Positions 11,205 through 23,678 are shown, counted from the stretch's first letter. The stretch: 64,000 nt of DNA from Chaetoderma sp. LZ-2023a (GCA_034401795.1 CM067365.1:8652009-8716008); one strand, 5' to 3'. The notes: generated by a model from the sequence alone, not told the origin. Translations and numbers: made by a program.

Positions 11205-12030
11205 ACCCTTGTATTGTAGCACGGACCGCGTAGGGCCGGGCCAGAATGGATTGTACCAGCACGTTCCTCCTCACCCCCCTAATAGGACCATTATGGTATA
11301 TACGCATAGCGCATGGGTCGTAACACGCTTGAAAACGAGTCTGTAAGATCGCCCACCGCGCATGCGCGATAATCCAGATAGGCCAGTCACGCTGTACTGT
11401 AAGTATGGAACTCGCATCTTTTATGCATATATTTCCTGTGTTCTCTAAATTGTTAATACCAGTCCATTTACTCCATCTTTGGGAGAATCTTAATACAAAT
11501 TACCCAAGAAATCCAAATCTGTCTTCATAATTTAAATCGAAGAAGAACTGGCAGACATATCATATACTATAAAATAAGCATATGTACTACATTCCCGCCC
11601 TGAGGCAGGCCCCGTAGTACATATGACGTCATAACATGTGACTTCATAGTTTTGCCTGGTTGTTACAACCGCATTTAGATTGGCTGAAGCGGATGTCTGG
11701 TGTCCTTTCACTGGACACCAAACACTTTAAAAGGTCCTTCATCGGTCCAGAGACGACAGTCGAGACTGAGTCGTCGTTCATAACTGATAACATTTGATGC
11801 TCCTTGCACTGCGCCAAGCAGCTAACGCATACTACACTGACGTAATATCGTGTAAACACTTGTTCTGAACGAGGACCCTCAAATATATAGCCGGCACGAA
11901 CCTTTGCGGCCCCAACCTTGGGATAAAACCCAAATTGCAAGTAATCGGTCTGAGCCAAATCCAAGACTAGCCAAAAGCGCACCAGAGTTCTCTGTCAACA
12001 ATCCGAGCAGGTTGCCATAATGAAAGTGGC
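11205..12030 (+). repeat. Family P repeat, copy C (5' part)
   Basis: Shares colinear blocks with 17440-18010 and weaker ones with 19370-19900 and 47055-47600. These are a tgtagcacgg start block; a cataagcgtat-like block; a tgttttgcctggttgtt block; CRE, CCAAT and TATA-like boxes in fixed order; and a later shared segment (C: gactagccaaaagcgcacca; A: ggttagccaaaaagcacaac). Beyond about 12030 I cannot follow the similarity. Confidence 0.65.
11357..11740 (+). promoter_or_regulatory. Promoter-like module of family P copy C
   Basis: In order: a cgcgcatgcgcg palindrome resembling an NRF-1 site (11357-11368), TGACGTCA (11624-11631), gattggctg inverted CCAAT (11679-11687) and ctttaaaagg TATA-like box (11725-11734). 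The same order occurs in copies A and B. That is the main argument for function in the ancestral element; activity here is inferred only. Confidence 0.5.
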
Positions 12031-13792
12031 TGGTTATTGTAAAGCCAGCTTCAGGTGCCACAAGAATAGTGACATACCTGTAAAAGAGTCCAAAAGAGCC
12101 AAAAGGTCATCAGCAACTGTCTCTCTTTGTGACTAATTCCGGCCCATTTTCGGCAATACTTGTTTTATATATTTATTAAGTCCCCCTTCAGTTCGGTTGC
12201 CCCATCGCAGAAATTTATTAGGTTTCTCCGCGAAGTCAATCTTAACCAGGACGCATCACACTCCCTTAGTATCTTCAGTGATACCTTATAAGATAGGAAC
12301 TTTCTGCCAAAGAACAAATTCACTGCGAACGTATTATTAATTATATCAACTGTAGCAGTGACCCTTGGGCATTTTCAAGTAAACCTAATGCAGTAATAAA
12401 CGTTAGATTCCAGGAATCAGGTCTATATGGCTTGATTTTGGCTCTTCTGTTCATGGCAAAAGATGCGCTTAACAGACCAACTCTCCGGTGACTTAGAAGG
12501 GTCAAGTGGGCCCTCCACACCTTTTAGGTATACAAGTCATCCAAAGGCTACTAAGGGTTTCTTTGGCCAAGCCGTAACTAGTTTACGGTGCTTCTAAACG
12601 TCTTTGTATTATCCTGTCTTTGTCTTGTCTTGTTGTTGCTGCTCTAGAGGACACAGGCTGGGAGATGCTTTTCAGCTCAGTCCCTTGTTACTAGAGTAGC
12701 ATCTGTATGCGCAGTCTGTTTGATGGGTTTGTTTCACTGTCGAATCCTACCGAAAGACAGAGCTCACCTTGGGCAAACAGATAAAAACCGGTTCTAAACG
12801 ATAGGTTAGGGTGCTAGGCCTCTGTAGGCAATAATCTCTGTGTTTTACAAAAGACATCAGCTTCGGCTCCTTTGAAGGACCGCTATCTACAGCAGTATCA
12901 ACCTAGCCTAATTAGTTTGAGGATTCGGCCTGGCCATTATCTGCGGAGACTGACCAGCAGTTTCTTGTAAAATAGCGTACACCACACACGTATAAATACA
13001 CAGAATCACAACCCATTACAGTACGTTAGGCCCACCTATGGTTGGATGAACTTATACTGATGGTGGCATTTCCTCTCGCTTCGGTGAAAGCTTCACTAAA
13101 TTGAAGGTTGTTTTTATATCATATATATTAAGTTTATACTAAACTGCAGTGAAGCTTGGTGACCCTCCGTCTTTATATTTTCACTTAGGTATTTTGAAGA
13201 TAAGTCGTTCTTTGACGAGGTATAAACTCGACTAGAGATAGTAACTCTCACATAAATGAGCGCGTCAATGTCGGCTTAAACTGAGTCAAATCAGCATTTG
13301 GCCAACACCAACAGTTGAGCAGAATTTACGTCTTATAGACTAATCTATATCAGTGGATAACATGAATACACACCACACAGGATTTAAAAAAAAAGCACGA
13401 ATGATACCGTCGTATGGAATCACGATGCATGCAGGTATCCTTGACAGACTTCACTGTAACATTATCATTCTGCCGATCCATGAGATCAGCCTTTGTATTC
13501 TTCGGAGCGTCTGACTCCCACCTCTATTGAATGGGAAACCCCGAGAACTAACCAACAAATCCACCGGGCCGAGTCGTACCCCGTGTATGGACCGGATCCC
13601 CATTATGAGGAACAACATGGATGCTCCGACACTACAGTATCCACAGTATGCATCAGTGTGTACTTCCTCCCTGCCTAGTGGTTGGGAGTGGGTTACCATG
13701 AATGGTGTACTCTCTTTGCACTAATAGGGCATGCATCTGCATGTTGCTGACCTACATGACAGCAGCGTCTGCATTAATGGCTAATTGTAATA
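12031..13792. other. No gene recognised; may be decayed family P
   Basis: No frame with recognisable similarity. By position it should be the remainder of family P copy C, but I cannot match blocks convincingly. Short frames at 13451-13724 on both strands overlap each other and lack any motif. Confidence 0.5.
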
Positions 13793-13794
13793 TA

Positions 13795-15315
13795 TACTGA
13801 ACCAAAAAAGTTTAGCAACACTGAGAATATTACTGCATAAATGTTATTTAACAAAAACAATAAATTGATTCAAATATATTATTTAATTGATAGGTCATTT
13901 TCCAATTTGAACAACAGTCTCTTGTTACTGTAATGCTAGGATCGCGCCTTTAACACGGCATCATTCAACGGAAGGGTCCAATTTAAACAATGACACTGAG
14001 CTGTCAATACCGGCTGTGACCTCCGCGCGCAATAACCACCACCGTACACAGCTTTCTCATGCTTCGAATTAAGCACCTGATGTCACGAAGAGGAATCGCA
14101 TCCCATTCCTGGAGCAGTGCAGCTTCCAGCTCCCGCACGTTATGAAGATGTGGATGGTTCTCATCCACCATACGGCCAAGAATGTCTCACACGTGTTCGA
14201 TAGGAGACAGGTCCAGTGATCGAGCTGGCCAGTCCAACACCGGAACGTTGTTAGCCTAAAGGAAATCACTGGTGACCCTAGCTGAATGAGGACGGGCGTT
14301 GTCTTGCTGGAACATAAAGTCTGCATGATGCTGCATAAAAAGGTTGACAACAGGGGCGACAACTTCTTCACAGAAACGTTGAGCCATTAAATTTCCGCGA
14401 ATCACAATAAGATCTGCTTTGCCATTTTCATGGATTCCAGCCCACACCATGACATTGCCGCCACCGAATCTGTCGTGCTGAATGATTTTGGCTGCATCAT
14501 ACCGTTCTCCTAAACGTCGCCAAACCCGTTGCCTACCATCCGCCACATCCACACAAAACCTCGACTCATCACTGAACAAAACGTGGCTCCATTATTGAGC
14601 ACGCCATCGCTGATGAGTTCTTGCCCATGCAACCCGATTCTCGATGTGACGCTCTGTAAGCGGAACAGCAACAAGTGGACGACGGGCATGCAGTCCAGCA
14701 TCGTGGAGTCTGTTTGGCGCAGTTTGTGCATGCACTGTAGTGCCGGTACCGGTTTGCAAATTACGGAACAGCCGCAGCGCAGTCTCAAACCTGTGACGTC
14801 GTGATGATGTCACTAAGTAACGGTCTTCTCGTGGTGTGTTGCTCTCGGTTTGTCAGATCGTCGTCGGTCATTAACATGTCCAGTTTCCTGCTCATGTTGG
14901 CGGAGACGGGAATGGTTGAGGCGTGAACATTGAAATGTCGAGCAACAGCGCGAACGCTCTGCCCAGCAGCGAGTCTTCCCATTGCTTTATGGCGCTGATT
15001 TTCTGGTGGCCCTGGGCGGCGGCCCATGTTCAGTAGGGTAAACTTTTAAGCGTTTTCTGTTAACGTTCGTTATCTGCTTTTGAAATATTGTGAATTTTTG
15101 CCTTCGCTACCCGCCAATGTGTGCCAGTGCATGAAAAATGCATTTTCACATGCAGTAAGCGTGCGGCCGAGAAATGCAAGAAATGATTTGCATTACTTCA
15201 TGATCAGCGAGACATTACATTGACGAAACATGCCTGCAAATTTGCTTATAAATGGACGCATAGTTTTAATACAACAAACCAAACTTCACTGTTGCTAAAC
15301 TTTTTTGGCTCAGTA
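13795..15315 (-). mobile_element. Degenerate Tc1-like transposon
   Basis: Bounded by inverted repeats of about 25 bp with one mismatch (left tgaaccaaaaaagtttagca at about 13798; right complement tgctaaacttttttggctca) next to TA dinucleotides, the normal Tc1/mariner target. Length about 1.5 kb. It carries a broken transposase on the minus strand. Confidence 0.85.
14030..15027 (-). pseudogene. Tc1-like (IS630/Tc1/mariner) transposase, frameshifted
   Basis: Reads from 15027 downward. The N-terminal helix-turn-helix region (GRRPGPPENQRHKAMGRLAA, SVRAVARHFNVHAST) is followed by a break. A middle part covers the second DNA-binding region (RRPLVAVPLTERH, NRVAWARTHQRW). The DDE catalytic region is in a third frame: FSDESRF (first Asp), FGGGNVMVWAG, QQDNARPH (second Asp). 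The last acidic residue lies in SPIEHVWD after another frame change. At least three frame breaks make it inactive. It differs clearly from the intact transposase at 45384-46382, and its inverted repeats are different, so the two are separate families. Confidence 0.9.
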
Positions 15316-15317
15316 TA

Positions 15318-16234
15318 TATATGTATAATTCTCGTTTCTATAATAACACACCAATCGGAGATATATTTGAATTCTTCGAGGGCAAAATTATCTGGGCTTA
15401 TGAATTGTGAAAATGGTTTCAGAATAGGATTAGTATCCACTGAGTTACTGAGGATTAAAGAGTCTGCAACTTCAATCACGCATGCGAAAGTTCAGCGACT
15501 ATAAAAGTAAATTCAAAGCCCTCTCCACATGGACTTTCAAATGTATCTTTTGATAAAAGAGTCAGGCAAACCATTAGCATTTCTGAGTCAAAGCTATTAA
15601 TTCCTTCTTACAATAATGGTTAGATCTTCGCCTGCCCTCCGTGTGGACATTTGTTAGCTGCCATTCTCGTAAGAGATTAAAAGAACTAGATAATGACCAG
15701 CTGGTCTTTCGATGGAAATGTGGTACGAGGCATCTAGCATACATACAGACGAACCCACATACACACGGACGGACATATGCCACTGCAGAACAAGGAACAC
15801 GCCATGCCGCGGACAATAGCCATAATGTGCATGAATGGACAGGATAGAACTACACATGTACCGACATATGCCCATCAAATTTGCAATCAACACTAGAATC
15901 TACATACAGTTTGGCCAAGATGTAGCTCAAACCGCGTACATAACGAACATTACTTAGCCGGCAACTAATTAACACTTCAACTGGACTTTGTGAATAAAAT
16001 TAATTATTCATATAACTTTATTATCAAAGTGTACAGTACCATGAATCTACATGTATTTTCCTGTACCGATTAATGATTCGTTTATTTCTTGACTAATTAG
16101 GCAATTATACCGTGTATATTAATTTGAGTATTCTTATACAACACACGCGTATTCTTACATGACTGGACAGGCGCGATGACGTCGCTGTAATATGGTTAAG
16201 TGACACGGAATAAATGTATGGATATCTAGGGGGG
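15318..16234. other. No gene recognised
   Basis: Frames up to 94 codons on either strand carry no recognisable motif and overlap each other antisense. Ends at a short G run beside the SINE. Confidence 0.6.
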
Positions 16235-16239
16235 GGGGG

Positions 16240-16452
16240 GACAATTGGTCATGGTGTTAGCATGGTCGACCGGTAATCAGCCTACCGGGGTTGAAATCCC
16301 GTTCGACTGTCAAGCGATCATGTGGCGGATGAGCAATCAGTGGAAACATAGGCAATCACCTTCACTCCTCGTTGCCTATCTCCACCCAGGAGTATAAATG
16401 GGTACCAGCTGGGGAAGTCACAAAAACAGACCGAAATAAAACCAAACTAGAT
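16240..16452 (+). mobile_element. tRNA-derived SINE
   Basis: A tRNA-like head (tggtcatggtgttagcatgg as box A region, ggggttgaaatcccg as box B region) is followed by a body with gcggatgagcaatcagtgga and cacccaggagtataaatggg, then a short AT-rich tail. The body and tail recur in reverse orientation at 59283-59515, which has a different head. This supports a SINE family rather than a tRNA gene. Confidence 0.75.
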
Positions 16453-17429
16453 ATGACGTGAATGATACCTGGAATCAGATAGACGCCAATCAAAGCAATA
16501 ACTTCCGGAGGGAGGTCGTTCGCAGTTCGTCTGTCGGTTGGTCAGGTACTCAGCTAGGTGCTGGTTAGGTATAGTGGGAGGTTATTATTAATAGTCAGAA
16601 ATATTTAATTCTTAATTAGGCCAGGCGGCTGTGTTTGGCAATCCACTTATCAGTCGTCGGGTTTTCGTCATTTAGGAACATAGGTTAGGATTATAATTGT
16701 TAATAAAGCATGTGTAAGTTCAATCAGTATTAACGTGTAACGTTGTTTATCTTAAAGCTAGATTATCGATATCGATTCACCAGGAGCAAACGTCCCACTG
16801 GGTATGAAATGAACACGAATGCTTCCCCAGTTCCATAGTATTATCATTGGACTTTTAGAGATGTCCACGCCATGTGACCAATCGTGTGCCTGCTAAATTC
16901 TGCTACAGTGTCTAATTTGGTATGGTGTGGGTCAAACTTACAATAAGGACTATCTTCGTTATCAAAAGAATAAGCTATTATTCCTGTTCGATCATCAGTG
17001 AACCTGCTTGCCAATGGAAATTGTAAATCTCATGAAACTTCCGTTATCAGACTCTCTCTAGACGGAGATTTTGGTGCATCCGCAAGACTTATGCTTTTTT
17101 GATGGAGAAAATTAAGATTAGTCACGTAGCATACTTTCACTAACCAACGTTTGCCTTGCAGGTTAGTGAAGACATCACCAAGCTTCTGTGTCAAACTCAT
17201 ATCCCATCGCCATTTGAGGACTTGCCTCCATAGTTGATGTTGCCTCTGGTGCCAGGGTAAGCATGACTTCCCACACAACCCTGACTGTTTTCCGCTATAG
17301 CCTCTTGTTTTGCCAGCCTCAAAATCCATCGGGATCTACTTCGTTTCAATGGGGTCACGTTTCAAAACGTCATAAATGGACTATATCTAAATAGCTCCTC
17401 TCTCCCATGCCAACCACCCCACCCCCAAG
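16453..17429. other. No gene recognised
   Basis: Mixed AT-rich sequence. A minus-strand frame at 17030-17329 has no recognisable domain. Confidence 0.6.
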
Positions 17430-17642
17430 AATATTGTAGGATCGCGTAGGCCCGGGCTGAATGGCCTGGCGCTTTTCCTCTTCACTTCGCTAATACAATC
17501 ATAATGGTTCATATGCTTAGCGTGTGTACTACAACGTGATTAGAAACCAGTTAGAGTCTGTGCGATCACATACAGTGCATCGTTTAATATAAACTAGGTG
17601 CATGTACTACTGCCCGCGCAGTGGTTAACCCCATAGTACTCA

Positions 17643-17780
17643 TGACGTCATAAACACGTGGTTGCTTGTTTTGCCTGGTTGTTGCAACTTGCGTTGGATT
17701 GGCTGTAACGTGCTGCCGGAACTTTCTTATTGGTCCCCCAAAACTATAAAAAGGCCCACTTCGGCCCATTAAAAATCAGT
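17643..17780 (+). promoter_or_regulatory. Promoter-like module of family P copy A
   Basis: TGACGTCA (17643-17650), gattggctg (17697-17705), a second attggtc (17729-17735), TATAAAAAGG (17745-17754) and an initiator-like atcagttg about 25 bp downstream. Spacing of CCAAT to TATA (about 40 bp) and TATA to initiator is that of a standard RNA polymerase II promoter. Confidence 0.55.
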
Positions 17781-19137
17781 TGAGAGTGATCATTCAGTAC
17801 GGACATATATTGAGAAGCTATCCAGCACACGTTGCCCGTCTATAAGCATCCGCTACAATGTGTTGCCACCAGTAATCCGAATCCACCCGTTGCCATTCCT
17901 AAATATTGATTTTGCAGCCTAAACTTGGACTAAAACTGAATTCATAAATCGGCGGATCCAGTACTGTAGGTTAGCCAAAAAGCACAACAGAATCCTCTGG
18001 TTTGCGCATCCGCAAAATTACATCTAATATCGGGACTCGTATTCAAAACTTGTATTGTGAATTGACTCGTGAGCCGTCCTATAGTCACGATAATATCTCG
18101 CCATCTCTTATCCGTGCCACAACTGAAAGTGGTATAACGAAATCCAACTTGTTTCCGGTTAAGCCGAATCTCTGCATCACTTGAATATGTGTACGATCGA
18201 GCAGATACTTCTAGGTGGAACTCGTTAATACTGTCGCATCTCTCTTGCCGTGCAGCACCTGAGCTTTCCTCACAGTTCCTTTTGTGCCAAACCTCTTCGC
18301 AAAGCTTTCGTTTTCCTTCGCAGAACTATCATGCTAGGTCCAACGTCGTCAACCTGCGTCGCACCACTTCATACCGTTGTTATTCACTACAACCGTAATA
18401 CTTATTGTCTTTTTCTACTGAAAGGATTTTTTGTGACAATTGTAACTCGACACATATTTTCGCCTTCACGCGCCGATGACTAATAGGCCACCTTGAAAGT
18501 TTATTGACTTCATTTTCATATGTTCTCTCGCCGACGGCTATTAGCCAAGCATATAATTCGTCACACGTCTTTTTGTTAAAATTACGTCGACGACTATTAG
18601 GCGTATTTTACGGCCAGTTTCGCCCCATTTGCTATCTTTCTGCCTGTAATATTTTCAACGATCTGTGCCGTTCTTTTAGAAATTATAAGGAGAGGTGGAG
18701 CGATAGGATGCTTTTTTCACACCTTTTTTCTTTTGTTATGCTAATTAGGTTTCAATGACGTCATGATTATTGATTTTGACGCCTTTCTTTTCCTTTGATC
18801 TCCACCGCCTTTTGAAAAGGTGGGAAAAAAGATTCTCGTTACAATGAAGGTTATCCCCTGTTAGTTTTATCGGAGGCCTGCGTGATGCACATAGTCCTCG
18901 TAACAAGAAATACCCTGGCGTTTTTACACCTACCAATTCGTAACCTTTATAATCTGAACGTCGATGCCGTTCCTCGTTGGGACAACTCAACATTCCATTA
19001 CATATATAAAAATTAACAAGCCTGATCATAGCATCGGCGCTGAAAGGCCCCTTAAAGCTATTTTCTTAAACCAGACAGCCATTGACTCGCTATGCTATAA
19101 AGCCTTATTTTAAAAGGTAGTGACAAATTATCTAATT

Positions 19138-19245
19138 ATGCAACATGATACGGGGCAAACAAATAGCTTGGACGAAACGGTGGTATTTAATTTTGGCGGG
19201 ACAGCTCGCCCAGCCACACGAACATTATCGGTTCACCGGTCCTAG
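19138..19245 (+). CDS. Small ORF of family P, copy A (35 aa, shortened)
   Basis: Starts at an ATG that aligns with the ATG of the copies at 23424 and 50132. It shares the core H-D-T-G-Q-T-N-S-x-D-E-T-V-V-F-N with copy B, followed by a GTA-P-x-x-R segment. It stops after 35 codons where the other copies continue to 84-87, so it is probably truncated. Function unknown; no signal peptide, membrane span or known motif. Conserved start and reading frame across three diverged copies argue that the ancestral ORF was translated. Confidence 0.45.
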   Translation: MQHDTGQTNSLDETVVFNFGGTARPATRTLSVHRS

Positions 19246-19487
19246 AGTCTGGTCTCTGTATCGCCCACCCCCAACTTCCCCCACCCATCGGTAGCGCACA
19301 CTCCTCCTCCCGTGTCCGCGAGTCTGGCTAACCAGCAATGGTGTAGTTCGGATCAGCCAAGCTGGGTATGCGCCGCCCGTCCTGGATTCGTTCCCTGAAC
19401 ACGCCCCCCTGGGTAGAGCCATAAGCGTATATGGGCCTATAAGAGAGATCGCGTTGTAAAAACGACTAAGTTCGTTAAAGCGCATAG

Positions 19488-19900
19488 TGCGCATGCGCAC
19501 GCTTAGATGCTATTTTTGATGGAGCACGTAGTTGACGACCAGGATAGGATGACGCTCTTAGTGTACCGAGATGGTACCCTGTAATCCTTTTTGATGACCT
19601 ATTCCCGCCGAATCTGGCATCAGTCAAGACCAGAATTCCACGGGCCTTTTAAATCTGTAAACCATTTCAAAATCGGTTAAGAAATGGCTGTGTTATCCAC
19701 AGAAAACCCTTCTTGATTATCTTCAAAATATTGCCGTGACGTCATAACCACATGGGCGCAGAACTTCTAGAATGTTCTAGAACATTCGACTGCACTATTA
19801 TTAGCTACGCGCTGATTGGCTGTTGCTCAGCAGATGATTGGCTGGAGCTTACGCCTGTGATGGCACGAGTAGTATAAAAGGAGACGCGATCTCAGTCTTC
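19488..19900 (+). promoter_or_regulatory. Promoter-like module of family P copy B
   Basis: Contains tgcgcatgcgca, an exact NRF-1-type palindrome (19488-19499), TGACGTCA (19737-19744), a heat-shock element (19765-19787), two gattggctg boxes (19814-19822, 19836-19844), TATAAAAGG (19873-19881) and an initiator-like ctcagtct about 20 bp downstream. This is the richest promoter-like cluster in the window. Confidence 0.6.
19765..19787. promoter_or_regulatory. Perfect five-unit heat-shock element
   Basis: TTC at 19765, GAA at 19770, TTC at 19775, GAA at 19780 and TTC at 19785, each separated by two bases: five alternating units of the HSF consensus without mismatch. It sits about 85 bp upstream of the TATA box. 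Not seen in copies A, C or D. Confidence 0.65.
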
Positions 19901-20184
19901 TCGGATGGGACTTTAAACTGAGGTCCCGTCACACAGTGCCCATCACTGTGTGAACGTGAGCTAGGGTTAGGTAGGCAAGAAATTTCGGCATAGTCAAAGT
20001 AAACCGGATGCTGAATGGATCCCTCCTCGTATGGAACCACGCAACATACGGATTACAAAACCAAAACCAAATTGCTAGAATTAGAATCTTTCGGAATTTT
20101 CGAGGGGACTATGGAGGGATGTAACCCGGATGACTGACCGAGTTCGTCCTCGGACGGACACAGTCACCATACGGGCTACCTAAC

Positions 20185-20672
20185 CAATCAAAATCAAACA
20201 AGTGCGCGCTGGTGCCTGCTCGGATGATGGCCAGAAGACCAAATGGGTCCCAGGACCCGAAAGACCCCACACCCCAACCTCCCCACTCCCCCCAAGGGGC
20301 CGGGAGGTCTCTGACCTAAAGCCCCCCCCCCTTGGGTGCATCAGGTCATAAGACCGTACGCACCTCCCCCGACCCAACACCTACCCCATCCCTTACCCAC
20401 CCCTGTTAGGTCCAGGTTAGGCCATCCCCATTACACACGCCCAAGCATGAGGAGCAACAAAAAAAGCCATGGAAAATAACAGCAACATGAGACAAAATCG
20501 AGAGACAACGATCAACACACACACACACACACAGAGAGAGACACAAGCTAATGCACAAACCGACGTCACAAGAATTCACAAGAATTCAACAGAAACCATA
20601 AAGGCCAGGCGTGAGTCTAGACCCTAGCATTGGGAACTAGCATATAAACGCCTCAAATATTACAACACACAC
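20185..20672 (+). repeat. Dispersed repeat R2, copy 1
   Basis: About 490 bp found in inverted orientation at 51848-52300. Shared landmarks include gggtcccaggacccgaaaga, a C-rich block, ggtccaggttaggccatccc, a CA microsatellite and gaattcacaagaattcaaca. No coding potential. Confidence 0.85.
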
Positions 20673-23423
20673 AGAGATCGAGAGCATCCTTGGCCAGTGG
20701 CCGAATAGGTTGGACATGTGCCAGCTACGATCGACAAGGCACAGATCACCTCGCTTTCTGTCGGTTTTTCACCCGTAGCTAGCAGCATCCAAGCCACCGC
20801 GTTAAAAGCAATTTTGCAACTCCCCTTACTTGCGGGAGCAATTTGGAACTTTCTAATTATTGTTCACGAGTATCAAGATCTACTTCAGGACACGAACTTG
20901 CGGTGAGGCCTTTACAGCCTGAACATGTGATTCTACAGATGTAGAGACAGCGATGTTCTTTGCTGGATGAGTCGCCCGATCCGCCGGCCACGCCAAAAAG
21001 TGGTATTTCAACCGTCCCCGCACTGATGTCATGCAGGTTCTTCTAACTTTCAACCGCAGCAAGTAAACTTTGCCCGGTGCATCTTCAGAGCTGGCTGACG
21101 TACCCAGCACCGTTATGCTTTGTTTTGTATCTTCATCTGCATCTAACAACCCCCACTTATGATCGGGTTGTTGTTAACTTCCATCCGTGCCATCGGTGTA
21201 TGGGAACTTTCTTCACAGCAGTAATGCTAATGTATCTCTTACTGACTACTCGTTAGACATTCCATATTGTGCTTACAGTCCTGAGTTCGATCCGCTCCCG
21301 TCATGAGCTGCTTGTGGGAATCGTGTATACGGGAACCAACCTGTGGGAACTTTCCAGCTTCCTGAGAATGCATCAACTCACGTCAACCAAAGAATGACGT
21401 ATCAATTTCGGTAACACGATAGCCAAACTTAAGAATGGCTACCGAGTATTCAAGTAACTATACTTAACATTTTAATTATTCTGCTAAATGTAAGCTTCTA
21501 ATTATATCGTATCCGTATAAACGGTCCCGATGACTAAAAGGTACCGTAACGGTCTTAGGACCGCTAGTTATAATTTCTGTATATGTTTATAGTTATTCTC
21601 ATTTTCTGTAAGGTGTTTTCACTAACCGCACCGTAGTAGGTTCGTTAACCTGTACTAAAGATATATAATTCTGATCATTTGATACTGTATTGATTGTTCT
21701 GGTTAGTTTATATATATATATATATGGCCAGTAGCCATCAGTTCATATGTTTTGTTTATTTGTGGAAAATATAGGGCTGCAGTGCACTTCGGAAACACTA
21801 TACAGCAACATATTATTATGCAGCACTTTCTCCCTCCACCAACAATTCTTCACTGAGGTTGCCATCCATGCCATAACTCTGTTTAGTCCGGCATGCTACC
21901 GACTAAAACCTGTTCTATTCAGCTCGATAGGATAGGGTTAATATGATTAGAGACACTTTCTTCGTTAAGAAATCTGTAATATACTCTTCTCTTCCGGTGG
22001 TTGCGATAATTTAGCCCCGCACTCTGGCAAGACTCATAACTCCAAGATATTGTCTCTCTTCATGCTCCACTCAGCCTTGTGGCTTCTTAATTGTTTGGAT
22101 GTCCCTATCCGCACCAAGGGCTGATCCGACACTGGGAAACTGTCGGCGTTTCCGAGTGGTGATGGCGAGGGTGTGGTGTCACATACATTCCCTCCATATC
22201 TTTGGATACTTAGTAGTTAGCACTTTTGCCAATGTAGGAAAGCACTGCGAAAACATATCTTATTTATTATTTTATTTGCTGAACAATCCTCCCGCACCGC
22301 AGTGCAAAACTGGGCAACATAAACCTAACGACAGGTTAAACGTTTAGTTCCATAGGACCCAGTGACGGGCGAGATGCGCATCCCTACCGAATTCCGTAAA
22401 AATGTCTGGGCATGATATTTAGATCTGCCACGCCTCATGGGAAGGACATTTACGGTGGGTATTCGTCTCTCTTACCCCCACCATAACGATAGATCAGTTG
22501 CCTACAAATGCTTTTGTGAAAAGTAACGAGTGTCTAGTGACGTTTTATGTGGGTGCGGAGTGAGATGTCCGGATTCTTATCCAGTTCGGAGATCTTACTA
22601 AGTAACATGTATGAGCGCTGTCTTCGGTATTGATGTCTTGGGGCATCGGTTCTCAATGACAACCGTGTCCAATAGCTAGGTAGATACCAGCCATTTGCGG
22701 CCTAAAATAGTTCTTGTTTCTAAAAACTAAAAGCTAGTTAAGCAGAGCAGAAGGCTCGCATAAATAAAGCGGCAGCTACTAATTCAGCATACTGAGAATT
22801 GCATAAGACGGCGACGTGGGAATCCCTCGGGAATCGTTCGTCCCGTCTTCACATAAAACAGCACGCAACCTTATAGTCATAATCTCACTAGGTATGGTCT
22901 TTCCTTTTTCAGTCATTTTGGTTGAAATACTAGAGTGGGCGCATTTTTGCCTACTGCTCTTCTCCCGCTTTAAGCAGTGGCGACACCTTCCTGAGACGGA
23001 GGCCTGCGTGAGGCACTTGCCTCTCGCAAGGATTCAGCAACGACGGTCCACGCGAGGATAATACCCCTCACCCAAACTAGCACTAGGAGTAGTGCCCGCG
23101 TGAGTAACATAATTTTTCGTCAGAGATAATCTTCTTTCCTTTCAGCTTAGAGGTATAATAACTCATATTCAGTTAATTAGTTAAGTCTCGTGTACGGGAC
23201 CCTCCCTTACGGAGATACCTCTACGGACCTACGAGTCTGTGTGGTACCTCCGGGAGCCCCATGTTTAAAAGTTTATCCAGCTGTCTCTATGTCTTGTATT
23301 TTCGTATGCTCCTCATTTTTATCTAGCATACTCGACAGTCTGTTTAGGTAAAACTATTGTATAGAATTATTTTAATTAGGTTACCAAATCAAATCTTGTA
23401 AGTCCATAGATCACGAAATTGCT

Positions 23424-23678
23424 ATGGGCAGGCATACTGGTGACACAAACTCTTGGGATGAGACAGTTGTGTTTAATGTTTGCGACAATGGTTCCACGGC
23501 CCCACCGGAACGATTGAGTTCAACTGGCCTTAGGAGCCGGTTTTTGTTACCCGTAGGGCAGTCTCGTACAGGATCCGTCACCCCGAGACCGGATGCTAAC
23601 CAGCGTCATCATTCGTCGTGCACTTGCGGCGCGGCGAGTCGGCATAATACACTGGAACGGTCCGACACTACCCCGTGA
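23424..23678 (+). CDS. Small ORF of family P, copy B (84 aa)
   Basis: A complete 84-codon frame, paralogous to 50132-50395. Both begin M-x-R-H-T-x-D-T-N-S-x-D, followed by V-x-F, then D-x-G-x-T-A-P-x-E-R, then a Ser/Arg-rich tail containing an L/S-x-T-P-R motif and a C-T-C. The protein is hydrophilic with no signal peptide or membrane span. Nothing in it matches a family I know. It lies at the 3' end of the family P unit, far (about 3.5 kb) from the promoter module, so expression would need splicing or an internal promoter. The conserved ATG supports this start. It could be an exon or the ORF1 of a mobile element. Confidence 0.5.
   Translation: MGRHTGDTNSWDETVVFNVCDNGSTAPPERLSSTGLRSRFLLPVGQSRTGSVTPRPDANQRHHSSCTCGAASRHNTLERSDTTP

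Larger units (their letters stand above)
17440..19245 (+). repeat. Family P repeat, copy A
   Basis: Colinear with copies B and D. Shared blocks: a start region (tgtaggatcgcgtagg at about 17435), a promoter module (17643-17780), cgatgactaataggccacc (about 18472; D: caatgactaataggtac), a ggaggcctgcgtgatgcac block (about 18872) and the terminal small ORF (19138-19245). It is immediately followed by copy B in the same orientation, so A and B form a tandem pair. Confidence 0.65.

Noticed and set aside
11644-11982. 112-codon minus-strand frame
   Set aside because: Antisense to a family P promoter module, no recognisable domain, and not preserved in the other family P copies.
13451-13724. Overlapping sense and antisense frames of 60-82 codons
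   Set aside because: No motif, no match to the family P ORF, and mutual overlap on both strands is expected by chance.
16240-16310. Functional tRNA gene
   Set aside because: Box B is degenerate, no cloverleaf closes well, and the sequence continues into a repeated SINE body.
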